A DNA stretch of 64,000 nt from Novilysobacter_A longmucuonensis (GTDB lineage: Bacteria > Pseudomonadota > Gammaproteobacteria > Xanthomonadales > Xanthomonadaceae), in NCBI RefSeq assembly GCF_046600735.1, contig NZ_JBJMAW010000012.1, forward strand, positions 9,727 to 73,726. The letters are read 5' to 3'. Shown here in pieces: positions 49,002 to 59,602 of the stretch (positions within the stretch are counted from its first letter, which is position 1; every line of letters begins with the position of its first letter). A program made the position numbers and the translations under genes. Below the pieces are notes generated by a model. That model was not told the origin of the DNA, ran no database searches, and worked only from the letters and a program-made list of their open reading frames with translations.

Positions 49002-50272
49002 GCCCGCTCCTCGGTCTCGTGCAGCAGCCAGATGGCCGCGAGTATCGGCAGGTTCTTGAGAATCGGCCCGTAGGGGTGCAGCCAGAACCCGGGCAGGTGC
49101 CAGGTGATGATCGCGGTGTAGGCCAGGATCACCAGCAGCTGCGCCTGATACAGCCGGCGCCGTCGCCGCATCAACAGGGTCGCCGCGCCGAACGCCAGGT
49201 CGAGCGTCGCCCCGGCATACAACGCGAACAGCCCGAGCCCGCCGGTGATGCCGGTGCGCGCGAGCAGCGCCAGGCTGTCATCGACCGGATACACCCCGAT
49301 CGACAGCACGCCGGTCACCAGCCACACCAGCGCGACGCTGAGCCGCAGCAGCGGCAGCCACAGGCGCAGTTGCGCCGAGCAGCGCAGCGCCGGCGCCGCG
49401 GCCGCGCCGATGAAAGCGTCGGCCGAGTGCGGTGGGCGTCCGAGCAGGCGGCTGATCGGCGCGGGGTCGGCGCAGTTGCCGCGCTCGAGCATGCGCAAGG
49501 TGTCGGCGTCGGCAAGGCTGCCGGGCAGCTTCGCGCCGATCGCGACCGCCGCGCGCACCAGCGGCATCGGCACCGGCAGGAAGCGCGCGCGGCTCAGGCC
49601 GAGCCCGCCGCGCAGCGCCGCCAGGTATGCGCGCAGGGTCAGCGATTGCGGCCCGACCAGTGCCACCCGCGACGGCGGCGCGGTGGCTTCGAGCAGGCGC
49701 AGCACCGCTGCGCACACGTCGTCGAGGTGTACCGGCTGCACGCACTGCAGTCCGCGCCCTGGCAAAGGGATCAACGGCAGCGCGGCGGCGGCGCTGAACA
49801 TCCGCGTGCTGGCGCCATGCGGCCCGAAAATCAGCGATGGCTGCACCACCACCGCCGACAACGGCAACGACAGCAGGTGCTCGTCGGCGGCGTGCTTGCT
49901 CCGGTGGTAGCCGCTGCCGGCGTGGGCGTCGGCGCCCAGTGCGGAGATCTGCAGCACCCGGCTCACCTGCGCCTGCACGCAGGCGTCGAACAACGCGCGC
50001 GGCGCCTCGACGTGCACGCTCTGGAAGGTCTGGTCGCCGTGCTCGCGCAGGATGCCGACCGCGTTGATCACCGCATCGACCCCAGTCAACCGCGGCCGCC
50101 AGTCCTCCGCGGCGAGATCGCGGGTGAAGTCGACGGCGATCATGGTGTCGCCGGCGTGCGGCGGCGGCTGCGGATGGCGCACAGCCAGCACCAGCTCATG
50201 CCCGGCCGCGCGCAACGCGTCGGCCAGCGCCGCGCCGAGGAATCCGCTGGCACCGGTCAGCAGCACGCGCAC
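48998..50272 (-). CDS. SDR/NAD(P)-binding protein fused to a DoxX-like membrane domain
   Basis: The product is 424 residues from GTG 50272, with CGAGG 8 bases upstream. The N-terminal half is an extended or atypical SDR Rossmann domain (MRVLLTGASGFLGAALADAL with GASGFLG, VDAVINAVGILREHGDQTF, YHRSKHAADEHLL with the Y-x3-K pair). Residues about 290-424 contain four membrane helices (SVALVWLVTGVLSIG, GLGLFALYAGATLDLAF, QLLVILAYTAIITWH, LPILAAIWLL), as in DoxX-like domains. Such fusions with an adjacent DUF2269 gene recur in proteobacteria; a role in membrane redox or quinone biology is a guess. Confidence 0.88.
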   Translation of the reverse strand: MRVLLTGASGFLGAALADALRAAGHELVLAVRHPQPPPHAGDTMIAVDFTRDLAAEDWRPRLTGVDAVINAVGILREHGDQTFQSVHVEAPRALFDACVQAQVSRVLQISALGADAHAGSGYHRSKHAADEHLLSLPLSAVVVQPSLIFGPHGASTRMFSAAAALPLIPLPGRGLQCVQPVHLDDVCAAVLRLLEATAPPSRVALVGPQSLTLRAYLAALRGGLGLSRARFLPVPMPLVRAAVAIGAKLPGSLADADTLRMLERGNCADPAPISRLLGRPPHSADAFIGAAAAPALRCSAQLRLWLPLLRLSVALVWLVTGVLSIGVYPVDDSLALLARTGITGGLGLFALYAGATLDLAFGAATLLMRRRRRLYQAQLLVILAYTAIITWHLPGFWLHPYGPILKNLPILAAIWLLHETEERA

Positions 50273-50479
50273 GAAACGGACCTCGCTCGCGGCACCGGGC
50301 ACGCGCGCGCCGGCGCACCTGCGCCCGAGTCGGGGCCTGGCGACATCCGGCCGCGCACCGGCCGCGGGCCTGCGGCGGACATGTCGGGACTCCGGCGGAC
50401 AGGGGTCACCACTGTCGTCGGCCACCGCGCAACGTGCGGTGAAAGCCGGCATCGGCGCGCACCGCACTAGAATGGTGCG

Positions 50480-51520
50480 ATGCCGCCGCGCCCCGCCGAA
50501 CCCGACCTCGACGCCCTCACCACGCCGCTGGTGTGGGCCGACGAGGACGGCCGGATCGCCGATGGCAACCAGGCGTTCGCGCGCTGGCTCGGCGTCGGCG
50601 TGCGGCGGCTGCGCGGCACCGCGCTGGCCGCGCTTGACGGCGATGGCCGCTTCGCCGCGGCGCTGACGCGGCTGGCCGGCGAGACCATGCCGCTGCGGCT
50701 GCGCCGCGCGCGCCTGCGCTACCCCGACGCCGAGGACCGGTTTGCCGACCTGTGGCTGAGCCGGCACGCCGACGGCGGCGTCCTGCTGGAGGTACACCCG
50801 GTCGACGAGTTTCCCGGCGAGGACCCGGCGCTGCTGTTGCCTTCGGCGCTGTCGGCCGCGCTCAAGGGCCTGGCGCATGAGCTGCGCAATCCGCTGGCCG
50901 GGGTCAAGGGCGCGGCGCAGTTGCTGGCGCGGCGCGTCGACGACGCCGAGGGCCGCGAGCTGGTCACCCTGATCGATGACGAGGTCGCGCGGCTGAGCGC
51001 GCTGCTGGACCAGTTGCTGAGCCCGTCGCCGCCGCGCGCGCACGCGCCGCTGAATATCCACGCCGTGCTCGAGCGCGTGTTGCGCCTGGCCGAGAGCGAC
51101 GCCGGCTGGGCGGTGCGGCTGGTGCGCGACTACGACCCGAGCCTGCCTGAACTGCCGGGCGATCCGGACCGGCTGGTCCAGGCGGTATGGAACCTGGTTC
51201 GCAACGCGATCGAGGCCGGCGCCGGCAGCGTAACCCTGCGCACCCGCGCCGAGCACGCGCTGCGCATCGGTGATGAAGTCCATGCCATCGCGCTGCGCCT
51301 GGAGATTGCCGACGACGGCCGCGGCGTGCCCGAGGCGTTGGCCGAGCGCCTGTTCCTGCCGCTGGTGTCGGGCCGCGCCGAAGGCAGCGGCCTCGGTCTG
51401 GCGCTGGCGCAGCAGGTGGCACGCGAGCACCGCGGCTCACTGGCGTACCGCTCGCGCCCGGGGCATACGGTATTCACGGTGCTGTTGCCGATGGGCGGCG
51501 AAGCGGAAGCGACGCAATGA
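50480..51520 (+). CDS. ntrB: Nitrogen sensor histidine kinase NtrB
   Basis: The product is 346 residues. A small N-terminal PAS domain (about 8-110) precedes the dimerisation helix GLAHELRNPLAGVKGAAQLL with phosphoacceptor His133, and a GHKL ATPase with WNLVRNAIEAGAGSV, DDGRGVPE and GSGLGLALAQQVA. NtrB phosphorylates NtrC when nitrogen is limiting and acts as its phosphatase when PII is free. The ntrC gene follows 46 bp downstream. The gene is not next to glnA, unlike in enteric bacteria. Confidence 0.94.
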   Translation: MPPRPAEPDLDALTTPLVWADEDGRIADGNQAFARWLGVGVRRLRGTALAALDGDGRFAAALTRLAGETMPLRLRRARLRYPDAEDRFADLWLSRHADGGVLLEVHPVDEFPGEDPALLLPSALSAALKGLAHELRNPLAGVKGAAQLLARRVDDAEGRELVTLIDDEVARLSALLDQLLSPSPPRAHAPLNIHAVLERVLRLAESDAGWAVRLVRDYDPSLPELPGDPDRLVQAVWNLVRNAIEAGAGSVTLRTRAEHALRIGDEVHAIALRLEIADDGRGVPEALAERLFLPLVSGRAEGSGLGLALAQQVAREHRGSLAYRSRPGHTVFTVLLPMGGEAEATQ

Positions 51521-51566
51521 GCGGCACGGCTGAAAGCCGACGTCGTAACCTGCCGGAGGTCGCAGC

Positions 51567-52970
<1,404 letters not shown>

Positions 52971-53068
52971 CGCCTCTACTGGTCTGTTCACCCAACCTGA
53001 ACCGGACGCGGGCTAGCGTGCGGCGAGGATTTACCTTTATCCCGACCATTTCCGCCAAGGAGATTTCC

Positions 53069-53647
53069 ATGAAGACCGTCCTGCTCGCCAGCCTCTGCGC
53101 CGTGGGCCTGATCGGCTGCAGCTCGGCGCCACCGGCTTCCGACGCGCCCGGTGCGCCCGCGCCCGCCCCTGCGTCGGTGCCGGTGTCGACCGCCGAGTCG
53201 GCCACGGTCAACCTCGCCTCGGCCTCCGGCAGCCTGGTCAGCGGCACGCTCAACCTGGTGCCGACACCCGACGGCGTGCGCGTGGCCGGCGAGGTCGGCG
53301 GCCTCACCGCCAACAGCAGCCACGGGATCCACATCCACGAGAACGGTGACTGCAGCGCGGCCGATGCCAGCAGCGCCGGTGGCCACTTCGCCCCGGCCGG
53401 CAACCCGCATGGCAAGGTCGATACCCCGACCCACCACGCCGGCGACATGAACAACATCTCGGCCAATGCCGAGGGCGTGGCGCAGGTCGATGGGCACGCA
53501 CGCAACGTGACCCTGGGAGGCGGCGCGGCCAATGACCTCGCCGGCCGCGCGGTCATCGTGCACGCGCAGCCCGATGACTACAGCAGCCAGCCGTCCGGCG
53601 ACGCCGGCGCGCGGGTCGCCTGCGGCGTGATCAGGGTCGACGGCTGA
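53069..53647 (+). CDS. sodC: Cu-Zn superoxide dismutase lipoprotein SodC
   Basis: The product is 192 residues. AAGGAG lies 7 bases before the ATG. A lipoprotein signal ends at LIGC (Cys17), followed by a Pro/Ala linker. The metal ligands are present: HGIHIHENGDC, GGHFAPAGNPHG, THHAGDMNN and IVHAQPDDYSSQPSGDAG, with the disulfide cysteine in VACGVI. It dismutates superoxide in the periplasm. It is a single-gene unit downstream of ntrC. Confidence 0.95.
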   Translation: MKTVLLASLCAVGLIGCSSAPPASDAPGAPAPAPASVPVSTAESATVNLASASGSLVSGTLNLVPTPDGVRVAGEVGGLTANSSHGIHIHENGDCSAADASSAGGHFAPAGNPHGKVDTPTHHAGDMNNISANAEGVAQVDGHARNVTLGGGAANDLAGRAVIVHAQPDDYSSQPSGDAGARVACGVIRVDG

Positions 53648-53701
53648 GGCTGCCGGCTGACTGCGCCGGCATGTCCGCAGCCACGGCGCTACGATGACCG
53701 C

Positions 53702-54196
53702 ATGACCTGCCTGCGCATCCGTGACGCCCACGCCGGTGACCGCGACCTGCTCGCCGACTGGGCGGTCGCGATGGCGTGGGAAACCGAACACAAGAACCTC
53801 GATCCCGACACCACCCGCGCCGGGGTCGCAGCCGGCCTCGGCGACGCCGCGAAGGCGCGCTACTACGTCGCGATGCAGCAGGCCGAGGTCGCCGGCGGCG
53901 AAACCATCGCGCTGCCGGTCGGCACGCTGATGCTGACCCGCGAATGGAGCGACTGGCGCAACGGCGACTGGTGGTGGATCCAGAGCGTGTACGTGCCGCC
54001 CGAACACCGCCGCCATGGCGTGTTCGCAGCGCTGTACCGGCACGTCGAGCAGCTGGCGAAAAAGACGCCTGGCGTGGTCGGTCTGCGCCTGTACGTGGAG
54101 CGCGACAACGACAGGGCGCAGCGCACCTACCATGCACTTGGGATGGAGGATGCCGGCTACCGGATCTTCGAGCAGGAATTCCCCAGGCCCGATTGA
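53702..54196 (+). CDS. GNAT family N-acetyltransferase
   Basis: The product is 164 residues. The acetyl-CoA-binding core is WWWIQSVYVPPEHRRHGVFA (strand 4 and R/Q-x-x-G-x-A-like loop), followed by LRLYVERDNDRAQRTYHALG, the typical family ending. The loop reads RRHGVF instead of the usual RRxGxG. The substrate is unknown. It is followed by a paired repeat element. Confidence 0.88.
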   Translation: MTCLRIRDAHAGDRDLLADWAVAMAWETEHKNLDPDTTRAGVAAGLGDAAKARYYVAMQQAEVAGGETIALPVGTLMLTREWSDWRNGDWWWIQSVYVPPEHRRHGVFAALYRHVEQLAKKTPGVVGLRLYVERDNDRAQRTYHALGMEDAGYRIFEQEFPRPD

Positions 54197-54215
54197 AGCG
54201 TCGCCGGAGGCTCCT

Positions 54216-54292
54216 GTAGGAGCGGCTTCAGCCGCGAGCTCTCGCTCATCGTCGCGGCGAATTGAAAGGCTCGCGGCTGAAGCCGCTCCTAC
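54216..54292. repeat. Paired inverted GTAGGAGCGGCTTCAGCCGCGA element
   Basis: Forward copy 54216-54237 and inverted copy 54271-54292 with a 33-bp spacer in the convergent gap between the GNAT gene and the next minus-strand gene. Confidence 0.92.
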
Positions 54293-54305
54293 GAAAAGCG
54301 CTGGT

Positions 54306-55208
54306 CTACCGCAGCAAGTCGCGGCAATCCCCGGCGTGGTCGCAATGCACGAACGTCACCGGCACCGCATGCGCGTGCAGTACCGCGGCAAACTGGCGCT
54401 GGCGCGCTTCGAAATGCTGGTGCCGGCGGTGCAGGCGTTCGCGCGCCTGGTCGGTGTCGCATGGCGCTTCGGCGGCGTAGCGCGCCTGCCACGCGTGCGG
54501 CGAGAACAATGCGATGCGGGCCTCGCCGCCGGCGTAGCGCAGCAGCGGCTCGGGCGGGTTGTCGAGCCACTCTTCGGCATCGGGCTGCAGCAGCGCGGTT
54601 TCCAGCAGCGGCCACAGCGGCGCGAGGCCGGCATGGTCGTACTGCATCGCCATCATCGCGGCCAGGTCGTGCACGGTGAGGTAGCGCGCGTGCTCGACCT
54701 GCAGGCCGAACGCGGCCTGCGCGGCGAGGGCAGTGCCGGCGCCGGCCATGCCGCGCTCGAGCAGGTCCGACTCCAGCTCGGCGCCGACCCGCGCCACGGT
54801 GTCGGCATCGCCACCGAGCACGAACGGCATCAGCCGCAGCGGCCCGCCGGCGTAGTCGGGCGACGGCGCCAGGCTGCCGGGCAACTGGTCCTGGTGCGCG
54901 CCGAATGCGATCACCCGGCTGCGCGCGTCGCCGGGCGCGCGGGCGGCAAGCTGGTCGAGTTCGCGATGCAGCGGCCAGCCCGGGCGCAGCATCTCGACCG
55001 GGTCATAGTGCGCGCCGACGGTGACCAGCTCCAGTGCCGCGGCTTCGGCCGAAAACGTGGCGAGGTCGCGTGCGACCAGGGCGCCCAGCTCGCCGACCTG
55101 CGCCTGCGCCAGCGCCGCGCGTGCCACCGCCGCGTCGCCCTTCAGTTCCAGTGCCAGTGCGCCTAGGACGTGCAGGGCGGCGGGGCGGTCGGTGTAGCTC
55201 TGGGTCAT
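54306..55208 (-). CDS. Conserved protein of unknown function
   Basis: The product is 300 residues, starting at MTQSYTDRPAALHVLGALAL (ATG 55208). No signal peptide or membrane helix. The sequence is rich in Ala/Leu/Asp with conserved-looking strings VGAHYDPVEMLRPGWPLHRE, SRVIAFGAHQDQLPGSL and HDLAAMMAMQYDHAGLAPLW. The C-terminal part has clustered His and Cys (HAVPVTFVHCDHAGDC). I recognise no family, although proteins like this occur in related genera. It is divergent from the thiolase gene across 137 bp. Confidence 0.8.
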   Translation of the reverse strand: MTQSYTDRPAALHVLGALALELKGDAAVARAALAQAQVGELGALVARDLATFSAEAAALELVTVGAHYDPVEMLRPGWPLHRELDQLAARAPGDARSRVIAFGAHQDQLPGSLAPSPDYAGGPLRLMPFVLGGDADTVARVGAELESDLLERGMAGAGTALAAQAAFGLQVEHARYLTVHDLAAMMAMQYDHAGLAPLWPLLETALLQPDAEEWLDNPPEPLLRYAGGEARIALFSPHAWQARYAAEAPCDTDQARERLHRRHQHFEARQRQFAAVLHAHAVPVTFVHCDHAGDCRDLLR

Positions 55209-55345
55209 TGCGGCCTTGTGATTGCGATGGCAGTTTCGATACGCAGGCGTTTGGTCACCTGCGGACGCGGCGCTACACTTGTTTTTCATTATGCCCCGAC
55301 ACCATTGCCGGCAGGCTGTCCAAGCGTTCTCTGCGAGGTGATCCG

Positions 55346-56623
55346 ATGCGCCCAGTCCGTCCCGTCGCCGTGCTCGGTGGCGTCCGCATTCCTTTTTGCC
55401 GGCAGAACACCGCGTACGCGGACGTCGGCAATCTCGGCATGTCGGTGCGCACGCTGGGAGCGCTGGTGGAGCGGTTCGGGCTGCACGGCCAGCAGCTCGG
55501 CGAGGTCGCGATGGGCGCGGTGATCAAGCACAGCAACGACTGGAACCTCGGCCGCGAGGCGGCGTTGTCCTCGGGCTTGTCGCCGCTGACGCCGGGCATC
55601 ACCCTGCAGCGCGCGTGCGGCACCTCGCTGGATTCGATCATCACCGTGGCCAACAAGATCGCCACCGGCCAGATCGAGTCGGGCATCGGCGGCGGGTCCG
55701 ACAGCACCTCCGACGTGCCGATCGTCTATGGCAAGTCGCTGCGGCGGCGCCTGCTGGCCGCCGCCGCGGCCAAGGCGCCGCGCGACAAGCTCGCCGCGTT
55801 CAAGGGCTTTGCGCTGCGCGAACTCAGGCCGGAGTTTCCCGGCGTGGCCGAGCCGCGTACCGGCAAGAGCATGGGCGAGCACTGCGAGGACATGGCCAAG
55901 GAGTGGAACATCTCGCGCGACTCGCAGGACGAGTGGGCGCTGAGTTCGCATCGCAAGCTGGCGGCTGCGTACGAGCGCGGCTTCTTCGACGACCTGGTGG
56001 TGAGCTTTCGCGGCGTGTCGCGCGACAACAACCTGCGCGCCGACAGCACGCTGGAGAAGCTGGCCTCGCTCAAGCCGGCGTTCGACCGCAGCTCCGGCCG
56101 CGGCACCCTGACCGCGGCCAATTCGACGCCGCTGACCGATGGCGCCTCGGCGTGCCTGCTCGGCTCGGAGGAATGGGCGCAGAAGCATGGCCACGAGGTG
56201 CTGTGCCACCTGCGCGATGCGCAGACCGCCGCGGTCGACTTCGTCCATGGCGAAGGCCTGCTGATGGCACCTACCATCGCCGTGCCGGAAATGCTCCGGC
56301 GCAACGGGCTGGCGCTACAGGATTTCGATTTCTACGAGATCCACGAGGCGTTCGCCGCGCAGGTGCTGTGCACCTTGCGTGCGTGGGAGAGCGAGGAGTA
56401 CTGCCGCCACCGGCTCGGCCGCGAGGCGCCGCTGGGTCGGATCGACCCCGCCCGAATCAATCCCAACGGCTCGTCGCTGGCCACGGGCCATCCGTTCGCC
56501 GCGACCGGCGCACGGATCGTCGCGAGCGCGGCCAGGGAACTCAAGGCCCGTGGCGGCGGCCGCTGCCTGGTGTCGATCTGCACCGCCGGCGGCATGGGCG
56601 TGGTCGCGATCCTGGAGCGCTGA
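55346..56623 (+). CDS. fadI: Acetyl-CoA C-acyltransferase (FadI-like thiolase)
   Basis: The product is 425 residues. ATG 55346 follows GAGGTGA. The acylation cysteine is Cys91 in TLQRACGTSLDS, the base region is YEIHEAFAAQVLCTLRAWES, and the second cysteine is in SICTAGGMGV. The loop NPNGSSLATGHPFAATGARI is the CoA-binding NGGxxxxGHPxGxxG-type motif. It performs the last step of fatty-acid beta-oxidation. Its usual partner, a FadJ-like multifunctional protein, is not adjacent in this window. Confidence 0.93.
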   Translation: MRPVRPVAVLGGVRIPFCRQNTAYADVGNLGMSVRTLGALVERFGLHGQQLGEVAMGAVIKHSNDWNLGREAALSSGLSPLTPGITLQRACGTSLDSIITVANKIATGQIESGIGGGSDSTSDVPIVYGKSLRRRLLAAAAAKAPRDKLAAFKGFALRELRPEFPGVAEPRTGKSMGEHCEDMAKEWNISRDSQDEWALSSHRKLAAAYERGFFDDLVVSFRGVSRDNNLRADSTLEKLASLKPAFDRSSGRGTLTAANSTPLTDGASACLLGSEEWAQKHGHEVLCHLRDAQTAAVDFVHGEGLLMAPTIAVPEMLRRNGLALQDFDFYEIHEAFAAQVLCTLRAWESEEYCRHRLGREAPLGRIDPARINPNGSSLATGHPFAATGARIVASAARELKARGGGRCLVSICTAGGMGVVAILER

Positions 56624-56647
56624 GCCGGGTATCTTCTCTTGCAGCCG

Positions 56648-56742
56648 TAGGGTAGGCACGCTTGCTGTGCCCACCATCGGCGTGGCGATGAGAATGACGG
56701 GCGGTGGGCACCAAAAGCGTGCCCACCCTACGAGTGGCGCAG
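56648..56742. repeat. GGTAGGCACGC / GCGTGCCCACC inverted repeat pair
   Basis: GTAGGGTAGGCACGCTTGCT then GTGCCCACC, a 20-bp middle, then GGTGGGCACC and AAAAGCGTGCCCACCCTACG. This occupies the front of the 291-bp gap after the thiolase gene; the rest of the gap has no gene. Confidence 0.85.
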
Positions 56743-56914
56743 AGAGAGCAGCGTGGCGCGCCTCGCGGCGACGGCCGCTGCCGGCTCCGGCTCGCGTTGC
56801 TCCGGACATGCAGGACTGCCGCGGTTGCGCCCGACTTACACCGGCCGCTCACGGGTCTGCAGCGATCATCACTTCGTTCTCAAGTTATGAGACCACTGCC
56901 GGGACAATCAACGT

Positions 56915-57232
56915 ATGAACTTCTCCGCTGACGAACTGCGCAACGAACTGGACCGCCTCGACGCGACGATGACGCAGACTGTCCGCCGGGCCGGTGGTGG
57001 GCTGGAGCCCGACTTCGAGCGCCGACTCGACACCCATCTGCGTAGCTTGCGGGCGATGCTGGTCGGCGACGGGACAACCGCCGCCGCCGACGTTATCGAG
57101 GCGGCCAAGCGCGCGATCAACTCCGCCGATCCGGCCGCGCCGCTGATGATGCTGGCAATGGCACGCGAGACCCTCGCCGCGGTGGCGCGCCGGCAGATCA
57201 CGCGCGCGACCGCGCCGGACCTCGCGGCGTAA
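56915..57232 (+). CDS. Small helical protein of unknown function
   Basis: The product is 105 residues, predicted almost entirely helical and acidic in the first part (SADELRNELDRLDATMTQTV). No signal peptide, cysteines or known motif. The start ATG 56915 is 8 bases after GGGACAATC, without a clear ribosome site. Coding style matches the neighbours, so it is likely real, but I do not recognise it. Confidence 0.65.
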   Translation: MNFSADELRNELDRLDATMTQTVRRAGGGLEPDFERRLDTHLRSLRAMLVGDGTTAAADVIEAAKRAINSADPAAPLMMLAMARETLAAVARRQITRATAPDLAA

Positions 57233-57312
57233 CGGCGGCGCGTGCATGCTGCATTTCCGATGGGCGGGCCATCGGCGACAATGACGCTCCCTCGCCACTG
57301 CCCTGCTCGCCT

Positions 57313-58440
57313 ATGACCCGTCTGTCGCAGCCGCCTGCCATGTCCCTCTCCGAGTCGGCTGCCGCGCCGGCCCCGGAGCCACCCGGCACGCCGGCACAGG
57401 CGCCGGTGTCACTGACCCGTTTCCTGCTCGAGGCGCAACGCGCCGGCGCCATCACCCCGGACCTGCGGCTGCTGGTGGAAGTCGTCGCGCGGGCCTGCAA
57501 GACGATCTCGATCGCGGTCGGCAAGGGCGCGCTGGGCGGCGTGCTCGGGGACGCCGGCAGCCCCGGCGCCGCCAGCATCAACATCCAGGGCGAGGCGCAG
57601 AAGAAGCTCGACGTGCTGTCCAACGAGATCCTGCTCGAAGCCAACGCCTGGGGCGGTCACCTGGCCGCCCTGGCCTCCGAGGAGATGGACCACAGCCAGC
57701 CGGTCTCCGACGCCTACGGGCGCGGTAATTACCTATTGCTGTTCGACCCGCTGGACGGCTCGTCCAACATCGACGTCAACATCTCGGTCGGCACGATCTT
57801 CTCGGTGCTGCGCTGCCCGAAGGACGTGACCACGCCGGGCGACGAGCACTTCCTTCAGCCGGGCAGCGCGCAGGTCGCCGCCGGCTACTGCACCTACGGG
57901 CCAAGCACGATGCTGGTGCTGACCATCGGCCACGGCACCCATGCGTTCACGCTGGACCGCGAGGTCGGCAGCTTCATGCTGACCACGCGCGACATGCGCA
58001 TTCCCGAGCAGACCCGCGAGTTCGCGGTCAACATGTCCAACCAGCGCTTCTGGGAAGCGCCGATGCAGGCCTACGTCGGCGACCTGCTGGCCGGCACCGA
58101 AGGCCCGCGCGGCAAGGACTTCAACATGCGCTGGGTGGCTTCGATGGTGGCCGACGTGCACCGCATCCTGACCCGCGGCGGCATCTTCAGCTATCCCCTC
58201 GACCGCAAGTGCGCAGCACAAGGCGGCAAGCTGCGGCTGATGTACGAGGCCAACCCGATGAGCCTGTTGATAGAGCAGGCCGGCGGCGCGGCGAGCACCG
58301 GGCGTCAGCGGATGCTGGAGGTGCAGCCGGAGCACCTGCACCAGCGCGTGCCGGTGTTCCTCGGCAGCAGGCAGGAAGTCGAGGCGGCAGTGGAGTACCA
58401 CCGCCGGGCCGACCAGGACGAGGCGGAATCCCGCGCCTGA
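57313..58440 (+). CDS. fbp: Class I fructose-1,6-bisphosphatase
   Basis: The product is 375 residues from ATG 57313; family members are about 335, and a GTG at 57406 (VSLTRFLLEAQRAG) would give 344, so the first 31 residues, which are Pro/Ala-rich, may not be translated. Active-site strings are NIQGEAQKKLDVLSNEIL, the metal site LLLFDPLDGSSNIDVNISVG, and SMVADVHRILTRGGIFSYPL with YEANPMSLLIEQAGGAASTG. It hydrolyses fructose-1,6-bisphosphate in gluconeogenesis. Confidence 0.95.
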   Translation: MTRLSQPPAMSLSESAAAPAPEPPGTPAQAPVSLTRFLLEAQRAGAITPDLRLLVEVVARACKTISIAVGKGALGGVLGDAGSPGAASINIQGEAQKKLDVLSNEILLEANAWGGHLAALASEEMDHSQPVSDAYGRGNYLLLFDPLDGSSNIDVNISVGTIFSVLRCPKDVTTPGDEHFLQPGSAQVAAGYCTYGPSTMLVLTIGHGTHAFTLDREVGSFMLTTRDMRIPEQTREFAVNMSNQRFWEAPMQAYVGDLLAGTEGPRGKDFNMRWVASMVADVHRILTRGGIFSYPLDRKCAAQGGKLRLMYEANPMSLLIEQAGGAASTGRQRMLEVQPEHLHQRVPVFLGSRQEVEAAVEYHRRADQDEAESRA

Positions 58441-58583
58441 GTCCGACGGGGTCGCGATCCGCGCCCGCGCAGACGCCGGAGCTTGAGCGCACGTGGCCGG
58501 CGCATCGCCGCCTGCGGCGCTCCTGCAAGCCTGGGCCGCGTGCGAGCATGGCCGCTTGCGCCGTCATTCCTTCAGGAGCCCGC

Positions 58584-59300
58584 ATGTCTGCCGACCCCGC
58601 CCCGCTGCACGACTTCATCGAGCTCTATCCGGACGCACTCGCGCCGGACACCTGCCAGGCGCTGGTCGAGCGCTTTGCCGCAAGCCCCGACAGCGCGCCC
58701 GGCCGGGTCGGCAGCGGGGTGATGCCGCAACTGAAGGACAGCCGCGATCTCACCATCAGCGGCCGTACCGACTGGCGCGAGGCGGAGGCGGCACTCAACA
58801 CCGCCGTGTTCACCGGACTGATGACTTACCTGCGGCGTTATCCGCACACCCTGATCGCACCGCTGATGCTGGAAACCCCGGACCCGGACGGCTCGCGCCA
58901 CCGGCTGACCGCCGAGCGCGTGCACGCGATGCCCGACGCAGCCCTGGCCGACGTCATCAAGACGGTGCTGCGGCCCGGCGCGATCAACCTGCAGCGTTAC
59001 AGCGCCGGTCGTGGCGGCTATCCCTATTGGCACTGCGAGTTGTACCCGCGCGACCGCTCGGCCGAGACGCTGCACCGGCACCTGCTGTGGACGATGTATC
59101 TCAACGATGGGTTCGAGGAAGGCGAGACCGAGTTCCTGTACCAGCAGCGCAAGATCGCGCCGCGTACCGGTTCGCTGCTGATCGCGCCGGCCGCATTCAC
59201 CCACACCCATCGCGGCAACCGGCCGCAGGGTGGCGACAAGGTCATCGCAACAAGTTGGGTGCTGTTCCAGCGCGCCGAGCGGCTGTACGGGGGCAGTTGA
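58584..59300 (+). CDS. 2OG-Fe(II) oxygenase family protein
   Basis: The product is 238 residues starting at ATG 58584 behind AGGAG. The jelly-roll core shows the iron site as GYPYWHCELYPRD (His150 and Glu152, an HxE instead of the common HxD) and AFTHTHRGNRP (His207 or His209), with a downstream Lys/Arg for 2-oxoglutarate (GGDKVIATSWVLF). The family is similar to the prolyl-4-hydroxylase-like or PKHD group. The substrate is unknown. It is a single gene. Confidence 0.85.
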   Translation: MSADPAPLHDFIELYPDALAPDTCQALVERFAASPDSAPGRVGSGVMPQLKDSRDLTISGRTDWREAEAALNTAVFTGLMTYLRRYPHTLIAPLMLETPDPDGSRHRLTAERVHAMPDAALADVIKTVLRPGAINLQRYSAGRGGYPYWHCELYPRDRSAETLHRHLLWTMYLNDGFEEGETEFLYQQRKIAPRTGSLLIAPAAFTHTHRGNRPQGGDKVIATSWVLFQRAERLYGGS

Positions 59301-59602
59301 TTTTTCGATCGCCAGATCGCCGCGATGACGCCGCCGTTGCTGTTGCTTTTGCGTTCGCCGTTGACGTCAACGCCAACTAATCCATTTCGTAACGCCACAG
59401 TGGCGAGGTGGATCGGTGACGTTGGGGATCAACGGCAACGGCAGCTGCAGCGGCTCGCGACGGCGACCGCGACGGCGGATCTACATCATCAGGATGGCGA
59501 TCAGCGTTCGCTGGCATGGCGACGTGGCGCCGAGCCGGTCAGGACCGTCCAGTCGGGTCAGGTCAGTCAGGTCAGAGCGCCGGACAGAGCGGCAGCAATC
59601 AG
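59301..59602. other. Intergenic low-complexity region
   Basis: No gene recognised in 302 bp. It holds microrepeat-like stretches: TTGCTGTTGCTTTTGCG, GGCAACGGCAGCTGCAGCGG and GTCGGGTCAGGTCAGTCAGG. The convergent position makes transcription termination here likely, but no clear hairpin with T-run was found. Confidence 0.5.
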
